Assembly (NCBI RefSeq): GCF_000622085.1 | Contig: NZ_JHWL01000001.1 | Span: 186,001 to 250,000 of the forward strand | Origin: Butyrivibrio proteoclasticus P6B7 | GTDB taxonomy: Bacteria; Bacillota; Clostridia; Lachnospirales; Lachnospiraceae | DNA length: 64,000 nucleotides | Direction: 5' to 3' | In this document: positions 1 through 8,018 of the stretch, in pieces | Numbering within the stretch: position 1 is the first letter of the stretch | How the letters are laid out: the number at the start of each line of letters is the position of its first letter | Made by a program: the position numbers and the translations under genes | The notes under the pieces: model-generated | Seen by the model: the letters and a program-made list of their open reading frames with translations, nothing else | Databases searched by the model: none | What the model was told of the DNA's origin: nothing

Positions 1-66
1 ATACTTTATCCTCGAAGGGGTATTACTCCCGCTAAAAATTGCGGGATCTAAGGAGGAATTTTTAGT

Positions 67-417
67 ATGACAAAAAGAACAGCTGGATGGGCACTTATCG
101 TAGTTGGCCTGGTAATGATGTTTAAGATGGTGAGAATCTCTGACATTGGATTCTACAGATTCGGTAGCGTTAGCACTTCAGCGATCATCCTGGTACTTCT
201 TATCCTTTCAGGAATTGCAGTTGTAGTTAACAGCAACAAGTTTACCAGAGGCGCTCTCATTGTGTCTGTAGCATTACTTGTGCTTTCACTTATTCTTGGA
301 ACTGATATTTACTTTGCTTACACATCACTGCTCAACGTACTTCTTGTATTTGTTCCAATCATCCTTGGTGTTGGACTTGTGATCAAGAGCGCAGTTGAAA
401 GACGTTCAAGAGCATAA
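67..417 (+). CDS. small multi-span membrane protein, function unknown
   Basis: A 116-residue, very hydrophobic protein with about four predicted membrane segments (roughly residues 8-22, 37-54, 60-77 and 83-107) and a short basic tail (KSAVERRSRA). The start is supported by AAGGAGG 10 bases upstream. A short hairpin (CCCGC at 28-32, GCGGG at 41-45) sits in front of the Shine-Dalgarno. I do not recognise a family motif. It stands alone before the HAD/polymerase genes, which start 36 bases later, so co-transcription is possible but not shown. The call as a membrane protein is sure; any function is open. Confidence 0.75.
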   Translation: MTKRTAGWALIVVGLVMMFKMVRISDIGFYRFGSVSTSAIILVLLILSGIAVVVNSNKFTRGALIVSVALLVLSLILGTDIYFAYTSLLNVLLVFVPIILGVGLVIKSAVERRSRA

Positions 418-453
418 TAAGTCGTAACAAGTAGATCGGAATTAGCATTACAC

Positions 454-939
454 ATGAACAAAATTTGGGAAATTTTACATAAACCGGATACCGTGGTTTT
501 CTTCGACATCGACGGAACCCTCACAAGCTACAACTATGGCGTACATCACGCTCATCATGAACTGGATGGAACACCGGAGTTTAGGGATGTGAACATCTAC
601 GCAGATTGCAACAGACTTGAACCACTGTATCGCTATATCAAAGATCACGACGTGGACAGGCTCTTTTGCATATCAAGAGAGCCCCACGGTCACGAGGACT
701 GGAAGAGTGAGATGGTGGAAAGGCTCTATGGAATCCCAGCGGATCATTGTTTTTACACAATGCTTGCCAGTGAGAAGCCAGCCATTGTCATGGACAAGGT
801 AAAAGAGCTATTTCCTGACATCGACCCTGAATCTGTAGTCCTCATGGATGACAACGATGACACTCTTGGGATGTACATGGAGAAGACTCCGTTCTGTACA
901 GCTCATCCTATGATTTTCATGGAGCATTGGTGCAACTAA
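454..939 (+). CDS. HAD-like phosphatase family protein
   Basis: This 161-residue protein has the HAD motif I signature (FFDIDGTLT near residue 17) with both aspartates, and a late acidic motif (LMDDNDD near residue 130) fitting HAD motif IV. That indicates a Mg-dependent phosphatase or related hydrolase with an aspartyl-phosphate mechanism; the substrate cannot be told. A small cap of about 60 residues lies between the motifs. The stop is three bases before the start of the Y-family polymerase, so the two are almost certainly co-transcribed. That suggests, without proving, a nucleotide-related or DNA-damage-related role. Confidence 0.75.
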   Translation: MNKIWEILHKPDTVVFFDIDGTLTSYNYGVHHAHHELDGTPEFRDVNIYADCNRLEPLYRYIKDHDVDRLFCISREPHGHEDWKSEMVERLYGIPADHCFYTMLASEKPAIVMDKVKELFPDIDPESVVLMDDNDDTLGMYMEKTPFCTAHPMIFMEHWCN

Positions 940-942
940 GAA

Positions 943-2472
943 ATGGCTGACAAGGTTTACATTGCAATTGATCTGAAGTCTTTCTACGCTTCTGTGGAAT
1001 GCCAAGACATTGCCCGTAATCCACTTACTACCAATCTTGTGGTGGCAGACAGAAGCCGAACAGACAAAACAATATGCCTGGCTGTATCGCCGGCTCTGAA
1101 GAAATTCGGGATACCGGGAAGAGCCAGGCTTTTTGAAGTTGAGCAAAGGCTCAAAGAAGTCAACGCCATGAGACGCCTTAAGGCTCCAGGCGGAGAATTT
1201 ACCGGGGAGTCCGATGATGAGGGCCAGCTTATGGCTAACCCTTCCCTTAAGATCTCTTTTATCGCAGCTGTGCCCAGAATGGCCCGCTACATCGAGATCA
1301 GCTCCCAGATATATCGAACATATCTTAAATACGTGGCTCCAGAGGACATCCACGTCTATTCCATCGACGAGGTCTTCATGGACGTCACCAACTATCTTGG
1401 AATCTACAAGAAATCCCCCAAGGACCTGGCCATGGATATGATAAAAGATGTCCTTCAGACCACGGGAATCACGGCAACAGCAGGAATTGGAACTAATCTC
1501 TACCTGAGTAAGGTGGCCATGGACATCGTGGCTAAGCACATAGAACCTGATGAGAATGGCGTTAGAATCGCAGAGCTTAACGAAAAGAGCTATAGAGAGC
1601 TCCTCTGGGATCACACGCCCCTTACGGACTTTTGGCGCGTGGGCCGTGGCTATACCAAGAAGCTTAGCTCCATGGGCCTTTACACCATGGGTGATATCGC
1701 CAGATGCAGTCTTGGTGGACCTAATGATTTCTTTAACGAGGACAGGCTCTACAAGGCCTTTGGCATAAATGCAGAGCTTCTCATCGACCATGCCTGGGGT
1801 TATGAACCCTGCACCATGGACATGATCAAGAAGTACAAGCCTGAGAACAATAGCCTTAGCCAGGGTCAGGTTCTTCACTGTCCGTATACCTTTGACAAAG
1901 CCAGAATAATAGTACGAGAAATGGCGGATGCCCTTGCCATGCAGCTTATGGAGGAGAAGAAGGTCACAGACCAGGTGGGCCTCTACATCGGCTACGACAT
2001 GGCTAGCCTTAGCGACCCCAAGATTCTCAAGAAATACGCTGGCAGGATCAAGAACGACTACTACGGAAGAGCCGTTCCTGAGCATGCCCACGGCGGCGTA
2101 GGCCTTTCTGAGTTCACCTGCCTTAGCTCCAAGATTATCGAGGGAGCCCTCGCTATCTATGACAACGAGGTGGATCCAGACCTTCTTATCCGTAGAATCA
2201 ACATCGTGGCAGGACATGTCATTGACGAAGAGACTGCTGTAAAGGCAGAAGAGAGCTCTTTTCACCAGATGTCCTTATTCGAGGATTTCGAGGCAAAAGA
2301 GCTACAGAAGAAAGAGGAAAAGAAGCTAAATGATAAGGAGCGCGCCCTCCAGGAGGCAGCTCTTAAGATACAAAAGAAGTTTGGCAAGAACGCCATAGTT
2401 AAGGGAACCTCCATGCAGGAGGGTGCCACAGGCATGGACAGAAACAACCAGATCGGAGGGCACAAGGCCTGA
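943..2472 (+). CDS. Y-family (DinB/UmuC-like) translesion DNA polymerase
   Basis: A 509-residue lesion-bypass polymerase. The first catalytic aspartate is D10 in the block AIDLKSFYASVEC, and the SIDE motif with the metal-binding D142 and E143 follows at residues 140-143. A helix-hairpin-helix region (around FWRVGRGYTKKL) and a little-finger domain follow. QMSLF at residues 442-446 matches a sliding-clamp binding motif. It is longer than typical DinB (about 350-420 residues) because of a charged C-terminal tail rich in K and E. Such genes in Clostridia are usually damage-inducible, but I see no LexA box within this operon. The stop overlaps the next start as TGATG. Confidence 0.93.
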   Translation: MADKVYIAIDLKSFYASVECQDIARNPLTTNLVVADRSRTDKTICLAVSPALKKFGIPGRARLFEVEQRLKEVNAMRRLKAPGGEFTGESDDEGQLMANPSLKISFIAAVPRMARYIEISSQIYRTYLKYVAPEDIHVYSIDEVFMDVTNYLGIYKKSPKDLAMDMIKDVLQTTGITATAGIGTNLYLSKVAMDIVAKHIEPDENGVRIAELNEKSYRELLWDHTPLTDFWRVGRGYTKKLSSMGLYTMGDIARCSLGGPNDFFNEDRLYKAFGINAELLIDHAWGYEPCTMDMIKKYKPENNSLSQGQVLHCPYTFDKARIIVREMADALAMQLMEEKKVTDQVGLYIGYDMASLSDPKILKKYAGRIKNDYYGRAVPEHAHGGVGLSEFTCLSSKIIEGALAIYDNEVDPDLLIRRINIVAGHVIDEETAVKAEESSFHQMSLFEDFEAKELQKKEEKKLNDKERALQEAALKIQKKFGKNAIVKGTSMQEGATGMDRNNQIGGHKA

Positions 2473-2666
2473 TGGGAAAGTATGACGACATCATAAACTT
2501 AAATAGACCCATATCCAAGAAGCACAGTCCTATGCCACTGGAGAATAGGGCTGCCCAGTTCATGCCCTTTGCGGCTCTTACGGGATTTGAGGATGCCATT
2601 TCTGCCACAGCAGAGCTGGCCAGGGAAGAGGCAGAACGCACGGAAAACGAGCCCTACGAAGACTAA
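2472..2666 (+). CDS. small polymerase-associated protein (YolD-like partner)
   Basis: A 64-residue protein whose ATG overlaps the polymerase stop codon (TGATG), so translation is coupled. The sequence features MGKYDDIINLNRP, a KKHSPMP segment and AAQFMPFAALTGFEDAI, a pattern I associate with small proteins encoded right after Y-family polymerases in Clostridia, often labelled YolD-like. The family assignment is from recollection of the pattern; the molecular role is not established. It probably acts with the upstream polymerase. After it come 140 non-coding bases leading to feoB, with no clear terminator. Confidence 0.7.
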   Translation: MGKYDDIINLNRPISKKHSPMPLENRAAQFMPFAALTGFEDAISATAELAREEAERTENEPYED

Positions 2667-2730
2667 ATTGTATTGGTAGAAATGACTGAAATAATAGTGA
2701 TATGGCTATATTTTTTGGTTTGTTATGCAT

Positions 2731-2759
2731 TTGAAATGAGCACAAAATGGGGGTATGAT
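2731..2759 (+). promoter_or_regulatory. sigma-A promoter of feoAB
   Basis: TTGAAA at 2731-2736 and TATGAT at 2754-2759 are separated by exactly 17 bases, a near-consensus vegetative promoter. The expected start site (about 2766) lies just before the palindromic operator at 2776-2792 and about 40 bases before the feoAB start codon. Confidence 0.75.
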
Positions 2760-2775
2760 TGTTAGAGAATGCTAA

Positions 2776-2792
2776 TTGAGAATTGTTCTCAA
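2776..2792 (+). promoter_or_regulatory. Fur-box-like palindromic operator upstream of feoAB
   Basis: TTGAGAA-TTG-TTCTCAA is a perfect 17-bp inverted repeat. Read as a 7-1-7 element (TGAGAAT-T-GTTCTCA) it closely follows the known Fur box pattern TGATAAT-N-ATTATCA. It lies just downstream of the predicted start site, where an iron-loaded repressor would block feoAB transcription. Operator identity is inferred from sequence and from the iron-uptake gene that follows. Confidence 0.75.
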
Positions 2793-2806
2793 CAAGGAGA
2801 TAAGTA

Positions 2807-5173
2807 GTGACTTTACAGGATTTAAAGATAGGTAAAAAAGCAAAGATTATAAAGGTTGGCGGGGAAGGTGCTCTTCGCCAGCATTTTTTGGATATGGGTG
2901 TGATTCCAGGTGCAGAGCTTAAGGTGGTTAAGTTTGCGCCAATGGGCGATCCCATGGAGATAGAAATTCACGGATACAGGCTGACTTTGAGACTTTCAGA
3001 GGCAGCACAGATTGATATTGAAGAGATAACAGAGACTGCCAAGGAGACAGCTCTTTTGACAGAAAAGGAAGAGGGCAAGAAGGGAGCCAAGGCTCAGAAG
3101 ACAGCCCATCCTGGACTGGGAGAGTCTGGTATCTTCCATAACAAGGAGGATGAGCATCCCCTTCCCGACAATGCGATCCTGACCTTTGCACTGGTGGGTA
3201 ATCAGAACAGTGGTAAGACCACCCTTTTCAATCAGCTCACTGGTTCTAAGCAGCATGTGGGTAACTTCCCTGGAGTTACAGTGGATAGGAAGGACGGCGA
3301 GATCAGGGGCTACAAGAATACGCTGGTTACAGATCTTCCGGGAATTTATTCCATGTCCCCTTACTCCAACGAGGAGATTGTTTCAAGAAATCACGTGCTG
3401 AACGAGCAGCCTACAGCCATCATCAACATCGTGGATGTAACTAATATCGAGCGTAACCTGTATCTTACCATGCAGCTTCTTGAGATGGATGTGCCTACAG
3501 TTGTGGCTCTTAACATGATGGACGAGCTTACAGGCAACGACGGCGCTGTTGATATCAATGCCATGGAGGAAATGCTGGGAACACCGGTGGTTCCTATTGC
3601 TGCCGCCAAGAACGAGGGTGTTGATGAGCTTATTGCCCATGCTATCCACATCGCCAAGTACCAGGAGAAACCTCTGGATCAGGACTTCTGTTCCAAGGAC
3701 GACAACGGCGGATCAGTGCATCAGTGTCTTCACGCAGTTATGCACATGATCGAGGACCATGCAGACAAGGCAGGAATTCCTCTTAGATTCGCGGCTAACA
3801 AGATCATTGAGGGCGACAGCCTTATTATAGACCAGCTTTCTTTGGATGATAATGAGAAGGATGCCATCGAGCACATGGTTTCTCAGATGGAAAAAGAAAG
3901 AGGGCTGGACCGAAGCGCTGCTATAGCGGATATGCGTTTTTCTTACATCGAGAAGGTCTGCAAGCGCTGTGTGACTAAGCCTAAAGAGAGTAAGGAGAAG
4001 ATCAGAAGTAACAAAATCGATAAGATCCTTACTGGTAAGTACACTGCAATTCCAGTATTTATCGCTATTATGGCATTGGTGTTCTTTTTGACCTTCAATG
4101 TTATCGGACCTTTCCTTCAGGGAATCCTTGAGAATATCATTGGACTTCTAAGTGAGAGAGTCGAAGGTATTATGGTGGATGCCGGAGTTAATGAGGTGTT
4201 AAAGGGACTTGTTATCAATGGTTTGTTTGAAGGTGTCGGAAGTGTGCTTAGCTTCCTTCCTATTATTGTGACACTGTTCTTCTTCCTGTCCATGATGGAG
4301 GACAGCGGATACATCGCAAGAGTTGCCTTTGTTATGGATAAGCTCCTTAGAAGAATCGGCCTTTCTGGACGAAGCATAGTGCCGCTTCTTATCGGCTTTG
4401 GCTGTACTGTTCCTGCGGTAATGTCCACAAGGACGCTGCCGAGTGACAGAGACAGGAAGATGACTATTATACTTACGCCTTTCATGAGCTGCTCCGCTAA
4501 GCTTCCTATTTACGCATTCTTTGTAAATGCGTTCTTCCCAGGAAAGGGCGGCTTTATCATGACTGGTCTTTACCTTTTGGGAATTCTTGTGGGAATTTTG
4601 ATGTCTCTTTTTACAAAGAGATTCGTGTTTAAGGGCGAGGCGGTTCCATTTGTTATGGAGCTTCCTAACTACAGACTTCCTAGCCCTAAGAGCGTTGTGA
4701 TGCTTCTTTGGGAGAAGTCCAAGGACTTTATCCAGAAGGCCTTTTCAATTATCTTCGTGGCTACGATTCTGGTTTGGTTCCTTAGTAACTTTGATCCTTA
4801 CTTTAACCTGGTTACTGATTCCCATGACAGTATCATGGCGATTATCGCAGGGGTGTTTGTTCCTCTGTTTAAGCCACTGGGTCTTGGTGACTGGAGAATC
4901 TGCACTTCCCTTATCAGTGGATTTATTGCTAAGGAGAGTGTAGTCTCTGCAATGGAGATTCTGTTTGAAGGCAATATCACTGCGGCCATTGATGCTGTCA
5001 GTGCTGCGACACTTTTGACCTTCAGTCTTTTGTATACACCTTGCGTTGCTGCTGTTGCTTCTATCAAAAGAGAACTTGGCAAGAAGTGGGCACTTGGAGT
5101 AGTGCTGTGGCAGTGTGCCATCGCATGGATTGTTGCACTTGTGGTGCGTGGCATCATGATGCTGATATTGTAA
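2807..5173 (+). CDS. feoB: FeoA-FeoB fusion, ferrous iron transporter
   Basis: A 788-residue protein that fuses a FeoA SH3-like domain (about residues 1-75) to FeoB. A linker rich in K and E leads to the motif HNKEDEHPLPD and then the G domain: G1 GNQNSGKT at 131-138, a G2-type threonine in PGVTVDRK, G3 DLPG, and G4 in the segment NMMDE. The C-terminal half has two Gate-type membrane blocks with around eight or more helices, including the conserved segments GFGCTVPAVMSTRTL and CSAKLPIY. It imports Fe2+ across the cytoplasmic membrane. The start is GTG with AAGGAG eight bases upstream; no ATG gives the FeoA domain. The Fur-like box and promoter upstream suggest iron repression. FeoA and FeoB are more often separate genes, though fusions are known. 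Confidence 0.95.
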   Translation: MTLQDLKIGKKAKIIKVGGEGALRQHFLDMGVIPGAELKVVKFAPMGDPMEIEIHGYRLTLRLSEAAQIDIEEITETAKETALLTEKEEGKKGAKAQKTAHPGLGESGIFHNKEDEHPLPDNAILTFALVGNQNSGKTTLFNQLTGSKQHVGNFPGVTVDRKDGEIRGYKNTLVTDLPGIYSMSPYSNEEIVSRNHVLNEQPTAIINIVDVTNIERNLYLTMQLLEMDVPTVVALNMMDELTGNDGAVDINAMEEMLGTPVVPIAAAKNEGVDELIAHAIHIAKYQEKPLDQDFCSKDDNGGSVHQCLHAVMHMIEDHADKAGIPLRFAANKIIEGDSLIIDQLSLDDNEKDAIEHMVSQMEKERGLDRSAAIADMRFSYIEKVCKRCVTKPKESKEKIRSNKIDKILTGKYTAIPVFIAIMALVFFLTFNVIGPFLQGILENIIGLLSERVEGIMVDAGVNEVLKGLVINGLFEGVGSVLSFLPIIVTLFFFLSMMEDSGYIARVAFVMDKLLRRIGLSGRSIVPLLIGFGCTVPAVMSTRTLPSDRDRKMTIILTPFMSCSAKLPIYAFFVNAFFPGKGGFIMTGLYLLGILVGILMSLFTKRFVFKGEAVPFVMELPNYRLPSPKSVVMLLWEKSKDFIQKAFSIIFVATILVWFLSNFDPYFNLVTDSHDSIMAIIAGVFVPLFKPLGLGDWRICTSLISGFIAKESVVSAMEILFEGNITAAIDAVSAATLLTFSLLYTPCVAAVASIKRELGKKWALGVVLWQCAIAWIVALVVRGIMMLIL

Positions 5174-5265
5174 TTGACTACACGGACGATGAGCTCTTGG
5201 GAGTGCCGGGGGCTGTGGGTATGTAATTGCTCACGTTTACTCGTTGGAATTTATAAATAATAAAA

Positions 5266-5296
5266 GAGCCTGCACGTAAGTGCAGGCCCTTTTTGG
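5266..5296. terminator. bidirectional intrinsic terminator between feoAB and hsp20
   Basis: GCCTGCAC (5268-5275), loop GTAA, GTGCAGGC (5280-5287), followed by CCTTTTT on the plus strand and preceded by AATAAAAGAG, which becomes a U-tract on the minus strand. It sits between the converging feoAB and hsp20 genes and can end both. Confidence 0.9.
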
Positions 5297-5315
5297 TTAC
5301 CGTATGAGCTCAGGC

Positions 5316-5780
5316 TCAATCTTTAACTTCGATCTTTACTGGCTCTTCGTTGTGGGGAAGGGCTTCCTTCTTAGGTACGTTGACAGTTAAGATACCGTTT
5401 TTGTACTGTGCGATGATGTCCTCAGGTTTAAGGCCATCTACACGGAAGGATCTCTGGTAAGATGAAGTTCTTCTCTCGCGGCGGATATACTTGCCGTTGT
5501 CGTCTTTCTCATCCTTGTTCTCATTGTGTGTTGCCTTGATGGTAAGGATGTCATCCTTAAGGTCAATATTTATATCTTCCTTGTTGAAGCCAGGCAGCTC
5601 AGCCTCAAGCTGATAGCTGTTGTCCTTCTCAATTACATCTGTCTTCATAAAGTTAGAAGTCTGCAAAGCTCTGTCATCGCATCTGCCGTGATCGCACAGA
5701 CCATTGAAGAATCTGTCGTTAAGAAGATCATCCATCTCATCAAAAATACTATTGTTACTCCAAATCATAGGCATCAACAT
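5316..5780 (-). CDS. hsp20: Hsp20 / alpha-crystallin small heat-shock protein
   Basis: A 154-residue small heat-shock chaperone. The N-terminus is short and variable (residues 1-45), the alpha-crystallin domain covers about 47-142 and includes ELPGFNKEDINIDLKDDILTI-type strands and the closing GILTV motif, and the tail is short. It binds unfolding proteins in the cytoplasm without ATP. The start is set by AAAGGAG nine bases before ATG. The gene is monocistronic: a CIRCE operator and vegetative promoter lie about 120 bases upstream, and a bidirectional terminator follows it. In many Firmicutes hsp20 is not HrcA-controlled, so this arrangement is worth noting. Confidence 0.95.
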   Translation of the reverse strand: MLMPMIWSNNSIFDEMDDLLNDRFFNGLCDHGRCDDRALQTSNFMKTDVIEKDNSYQLEAELPGFNKEDINIDLKDDILTIKATHNENKDEKDDNGKYIRRERRTSSYQRSFRVDGLKPEDIIAQYKNGILTVNVPKKEALPHNEEPVKIEVKD

Positions 5781-5909
5781 AAGTCATCACTCCTTTTCTT
5801 CTTATTCTTGTTGTGTCGTGCAACGCTAAGTTTTGCGCTGCTGTTGTAGTAGTTTGTTTGAATAAGGGGATTCGATTCGTTCCTAATCTGTTCCTCTTGT
5901 TCTATAATC

Positions 5910-5938
5910 GTTATAACACTTGTTAGCACTCTTGTCAA
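5910..5938 (-). promoter_or_regulatory. sigma-A promoter of hsp20
   Basis: On the minus strand TTGACA (5938-5933) and TATAAC (5915-5910) are separated by exactly 17 bases. The -35 hexamer falls inside the spacer of the CIRCE element, so bound HrcA would mask it. The leader is about 120 bases. Confidence 0.85.
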
Positions 5939-5949
5939 GTGAGTGCTAA
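5923..5949. promoter_or_regulatory. CIRCE operator (HrcA site)
   Basis: TTAGCACTC at 5923-5931, nine bases, then GAGTGCTAA at 5941-5949. This is an exact match to the known CIRCE element bound by the heat-shock repressor HrcA. It overlaps the hsp20 -35 box. Confidence 0.97.
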
Positions 5950-6060
5950 AATTTTTTTTGAATTCTTTTTGCACAGATAATAGCTCACATTTTACTAGCA
6001 ACAACCTGGCCAAAACTGTATAATATAGAAAGCTTTGTAAACGAAATTCAGGAGTAAAAA

Positions 6061-6261
6061 ATGGAAAATGTTTTAGAGTACGAGGGCTACAGAGGCTCAG
6101 TAAATTATGATAAGAAATGTGACTACTACACAGGAGAAGTGGAGATTGATGGTCGCATCTATACCTATGAGGGAGATACCCTTGAGGAGCTCAGGGAGGA
6201 CTTCGAGGATATCATTGATTCCATCATTGCATTTGATGAGATGGAAGACGAGGATGAATAG
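6061..6261 (+). CDS. lone HicB-like small protein
   Basis: A 66-residue acidic protein of the HicB antitoxin fold type: a strand pattern YRGSVNYDKKCDYYTGEV, a glycine/aspartate turn, then EGDTLEELREDFEDIIDSI, which is the typical HicB helix. It lacks the C-terminal DNA-binding helix-turn-helix of full HicB, and there is no HicA toxin beside it, so a toxin-antitoxin function here is unlikely. Many Lachnospiraceae carry such solitary copies. The start follows CAGGAGT. The tail is a run of acidic residues. The next gene is the MscS channel, 47 bases downstream. Confidence 0.7.
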   Translation: MENVLEYEGYRGSVNYDKKCDYYTGEVEIDGRIYTYEGDTLEELREDFEDIIDSIIAFDEMEDEDE

Positions 6262-6308
6262 TAACTTGAATCCATTGACTAGTGATTTGTTTTAGTTGGG
6301 AGAGTTTT

Positions 6309-7130
6309 ATGCACGTATTAAATGTATTTCTTAAGTATGTGCTGCCATTTATTGTGGCGTACGTTCTTAATCTTGTGATCAATAAATTTCTTAGTACAGA
6401 GAGGCTTCGTGGTAAGCTTCTGCTTGTATTCTTAAAGGGTGTTGTTATAGCATTCATCTGGGGCGCAGCGGCACTTACAGCCCTTAGCGGAATTCCAGCC
6501 TTTTCCAAGACTTGGGAGACAGCGGTAGCTTCTTCCGGAATCGTGGCTGTTGTACTAGGTCTTGCTGCCCAGTCGACGCTGGCCAACGTGTTCGCAGGCA
6601 TTTCCATTTCGGCCACCAGGTCAAGGGCCTTTGATATCGGTGATAGAGTGCAGATCGATTCAATTGAGCCTGGTTATGTTGAGAACATCACTCTCAGACA
6701 CACTGTTATCAAAACCTATCAGAACGAGATTATCTATATTCCTAACTCTACAGTTGGTTCTGCCACAGTTGTTAACTACACTCAGGAAGAGTCTTTTTCA
6801 TATCCAATCACTATTTCCGTTGCCTATGGCACAGATATGGAAAAAGCTATGAACATAATGTCAGATGTTATCTACGAGCATCCTAAGCATTATGGCGTCA
6901 GACCTACAGTTCTTTGTAAGAGCTGCGATGACAGCGGCGTTACACTTCGTGTTATGGTTGAGACAAAGAGCTTTAGAGACAATCCTACAACTTGCTCAGA
7001 CTGCCTTGTAGAGATTATGAAGCGCTTCGAAGCTGAGAATATCGAGATTCCTTACAACAAGCTTGTTGTTTACGATGGGGACAGAGCTGGCAAAAACGTA
7101 GACAAGAAGTACACAAAAGATTGGAGTTGA
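6309..7130 (+). CDS. mscS: MscS-family mechanosensitive ion channel
   Basis: A 273-residue channel. Three N-terminal membrane segments (about 7-25, 39-58 and 68-100) end in the pore-lining helix with GLAAQSTLANVFAGISI, the hallmark of MscS TM3. The cytoplasmic beta domain follows (FDIGDRVQIDSIEPGYVE, then IIYIPNSTV), and an alpha/beta domain closes the protein. It releases solutes during hypo-osmotic shock. I chose ATG 6309 because GGGAGAG lies five bases upstream; an in-frame ATG at 6282 has no ribosome site. Length is normal for the family. The stop lies 11 bases before the thymidine kinase start. Confidence 0.92.
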   Translation: MHVLNVFLKYVLPFIVAYVLNLVINKFLSTERLRGKLLLVFLKGVVIAFIWGAAALTALSGIPAFSKTWETAVASSGIVAVVLGLAAQSTLANVFAGISISATRSRAFDIGDRVQIDSIEPGYVENITLRHTVIKTYQNEIIYIPNSTVGSATVVNYTQEESFSYPITISVAYGTDMEKAMNIMSDVIYEHPKHYGVRPTVLCKSCDDSGVTLRVMVETKSFRDNPTTCSDCLVEIMKRFEAENIEIPYNKLVVYDGDRAGKNVDKKYTKDWS

Positions 7131-7141
7131 TTGGGGGAAAC

Positions 7142-7750
7142 ATGGGAAAGTTATACTTTAGGTACGGAGCAATGGGAAGCTCCAAGACAGCAAATGCACT
7201 GATGGTGCGCTACAACTATATCGAGAAGGGCCAGAATGCTATAATTCTTAAACCCAAGATCGAGAACAGAGATGGGGAAGCAACTGTTAAATCCAGAATG
7301 GGTCTGGAGGCTGAGTGCATCTTCGTAGAGGACTTCCTTGAGGAAGTTGAGAATGAGTGGTTTACAGGAAAGAGCGATGCCTGGGACAAGCTGGACTGCG
7401 TAATCGTGGACGAGGCCCAGTTCCTTACTGAAAAGCAGGTAGATCTTTTAGCCCTGGTTGTTGATAAGTATGATCTGCCAGTTATCTGCTATGGTCTTAG
7501 AACTGACTTTACAAGCCATCTCTTTACTGGATCCAAGAGACTTATGGAGATTGCCAACTATATAGAAGAGGTTCCTACAGTTTGCTGGTGCGGAAGACGA
7601 GCTCATTTCAACGCCAGAGTCTGCAACGGCAAGATTGTCAGAGATGGAGAGCAGATCATGATGGGTGGCAACGAATCCTATGTATCTGTGTGCCGTCGTC
7701 ATTTCCTCAGCGGAGAAGTAATGGGAGAACGCGAAAGGGATATCCAATAA
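7142..7750 (+). CDS. tdk: thymidine kinase
   Basis: A 202-residue type II thymidine kinase of the salvage pathway (thymidine + ATP to dTMP). The P-loop is GAMGSSKT at residues 9-16, the Walker B-type block VIVDEAQFL is at 87-95, and the C-terminal lasso has four cysteines (TVCWCGRR, RVCNGK, SVCRRH) that would bind zinc. Start ATG 7142 follows GGGGGAAAC; an in-frame start 21 bases earlier would overlap mscS. The tail (GERERDIQ) is short. Probably co-transcribed with mscS. Confidence 0.95.
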   Translation: MGKLYFRYGAMGSSKTANALMVRYNYIEKGQNAIILKPKIENRDGEATVKSRMGLEAECIFVEDFLEEVENEWFTGKSDAWDKLDCVIVDEAQFLTEKQVDLLALVVDKYDLPVICYGLRTDFTSHLFTGSKRLMEIANYIEEVPTVCWCGRRAHFNARVCNGKIVRDGEQIMMGGNESYVSVCRRHFLSGEVMGERERDIQ

Positions 7751-7796
7751 ACAATATTCTGAATATTTAGTCTTTTTTATATTGCCTAATGTACTT

Positions 7797-7843
7797 AGCG
7801 CTGCGTCCGATAACATTAGTAAGATATGTTATTGTTCGCAGCG
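7797..7843. other. long interrupted hairpin in the tdk downstream region
   Basis: CGCTGCG (7799-7805) pairs with CGCAGCG (7837-7843), and after a 2x2 internal loop CGATAACAT (7808-7816) pairs with ATGTTATTG (7826-7834, one G-U), closing a 9-base loop. No T-run follows, so it is not a classic terminator. GTCC-TTG-GGAC (7851-7861) and CGATTT...AAATCG (further downstream) could form more hairpins. The stretch 7751-8018 holds no gene; it could be a structured leader of the gene at 8019 or an RNA of its own. I do not match it to a known riboswitch. Confidence 0.4.
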
Positions 7844-8018
7844 TTAACGTGTCCTTGGGACGATTTTAGAATGCAATCTGCAAATCGAAGTAATAAGTTA
7901 ATTAGCTGCGATCAGTAACTGTAAATAGCTACGGAAAGCGTGGATCTTCATGGAGGATTAACAATCTTCACAGGATGAAGGTCTACTTTTTTTGGCCTTC
8001 ATCTGGTAAGGAGGCACC

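Noticed and set aside
1..45. Riboswitch at the window start
   Set aside because: Only a 5-bp hairpin (CCCGC/GCGGG) is seen and the upstream sequence is missing.
808..2265. A 485-codon open frame on the minus strand
   Set aside because: It lies fully opposite the Y-family polymerase, which has clear motifs; the minus frame has no recognisable features.
5774..6013. A 79-codon minus-strand frame upstream of hsp20
   Set aside because: It covers the CIRCE operator and promoter of hsp20.
6061..6261. HicAB toxin-antitoxin system
   Set aside because: Only a short HicB-like protein is present; no HicA gene or helix-turn-helix region.
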